Below, piece after piece: positions 63,595 to 64,000 of a stretch of 64,000 nt of DNA. The notes under the pieces were generated by a model that was given only the letters and a program-made list of their open reading frames with translations, did not search any database and had not been told where the DNA came from. This DNA comes from Paractinoplanes deccanensis (GTDB taxonomy: Bacteria > Actinomycetota > Actinomycetes > Mycobacteriales > Micromonosporaceae). The stretch's first letter is position 1; every line of letters starts with the position of its first letter. The stretch covers positions 27,806 through 91,805 of the forward strand of contig NZ_BOMI01000090.1 of NCBI RefSeq assembly GCF_016862115.1, written 5' to 3'. The position numbers were made by a program, and so were the translations under genes.

Positions 63595-64000
<406 letters not shown>

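Overview
The window is very GC-rich actinomycete DNA. Gene content (SigK/RskA, DasABC and NgcEFG importers, LuxR/NarL regulators, caspase/CHAT and NACHT proteins) and codon use suggest a mycelial actinomycete. Micromonosporaceae such as Actinoplanes is my best guess; this is an inference, not a database result.

Layout. 0-6.5 kb: a glycogen debranching enzyme, a decayed VOC gene, then a small island with two PLD-like proteins (one fused to an XRE HTH), a NUDIX hydrolase, a membrane protein, an HD protein and a 67-aa protein, followed by NTF2-like and DUF1877 proteins. 6.5-14.9 kb: a secreted His-rich protein with a strong terminator, an FNT channel beside a NarL-type two-component system, DUF1707 and YdjM-like membrane proteins, two broken genes (HEAT repeat, glycosyltransferase), a nitrilase-family amidohydrolase and a small acidic ORF. 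14.9-30.6 kb: two sigma-factor modules in tandem, a LysR/aldo-keto reductase pair around a palindromic operator, a beta-hydroxyacid dehydrogenase, a divergent family-A polymerase, metH under an apparent S-adenosylhomocysteine riboswitch, a rhodanese, a sialidase-like protein, a PadR/membrane-protein pair, and a P450/ferredoxin pair.

30.6-46.6 kb is the most unusual part. Two divergent units have the same plan: a stand-alone LuxR helix-turn-helix gene, an intergenic pair of CCTTAG-type repeats about 22 bp apart, then an operon. The first operon encodes two paralogous unrecognised proteins, a LAL-type ATPase regulator, a small protein, a caspase-family protease and a TPR-CHAT protease. The second encodes four small proteins with a shared C-terminal signature (three membrane anchored) and an AAA ATPase. 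Matching control regions suggest one system. A role in stress response, conflict or regulated death is inferred from the caspase and CHAT domains only.

46.6-55.1 kb: a LysR/class A beta-lactamase-like pair, a Tat-exported MBL hydrolase, a membrane NACHT ATPase, a GlcD-like flavoprotein, an atypical SDR and an AraC regulator. 55.1-62.7 kb: a seven-gene minus-strand operon, RpiR-dasABC-ngcEFG, for import of chitobiose and N-acetylglucosamine; it has no ATPase gene, as expected if a shared MsiK-type ATPase serves both importers. 62.7-64 kb: a long intergenic region with repeated TTACGGC motifs and an HNH-like remnant, then a gene running off the end through a GCTCCG hexanucleotide repeat.
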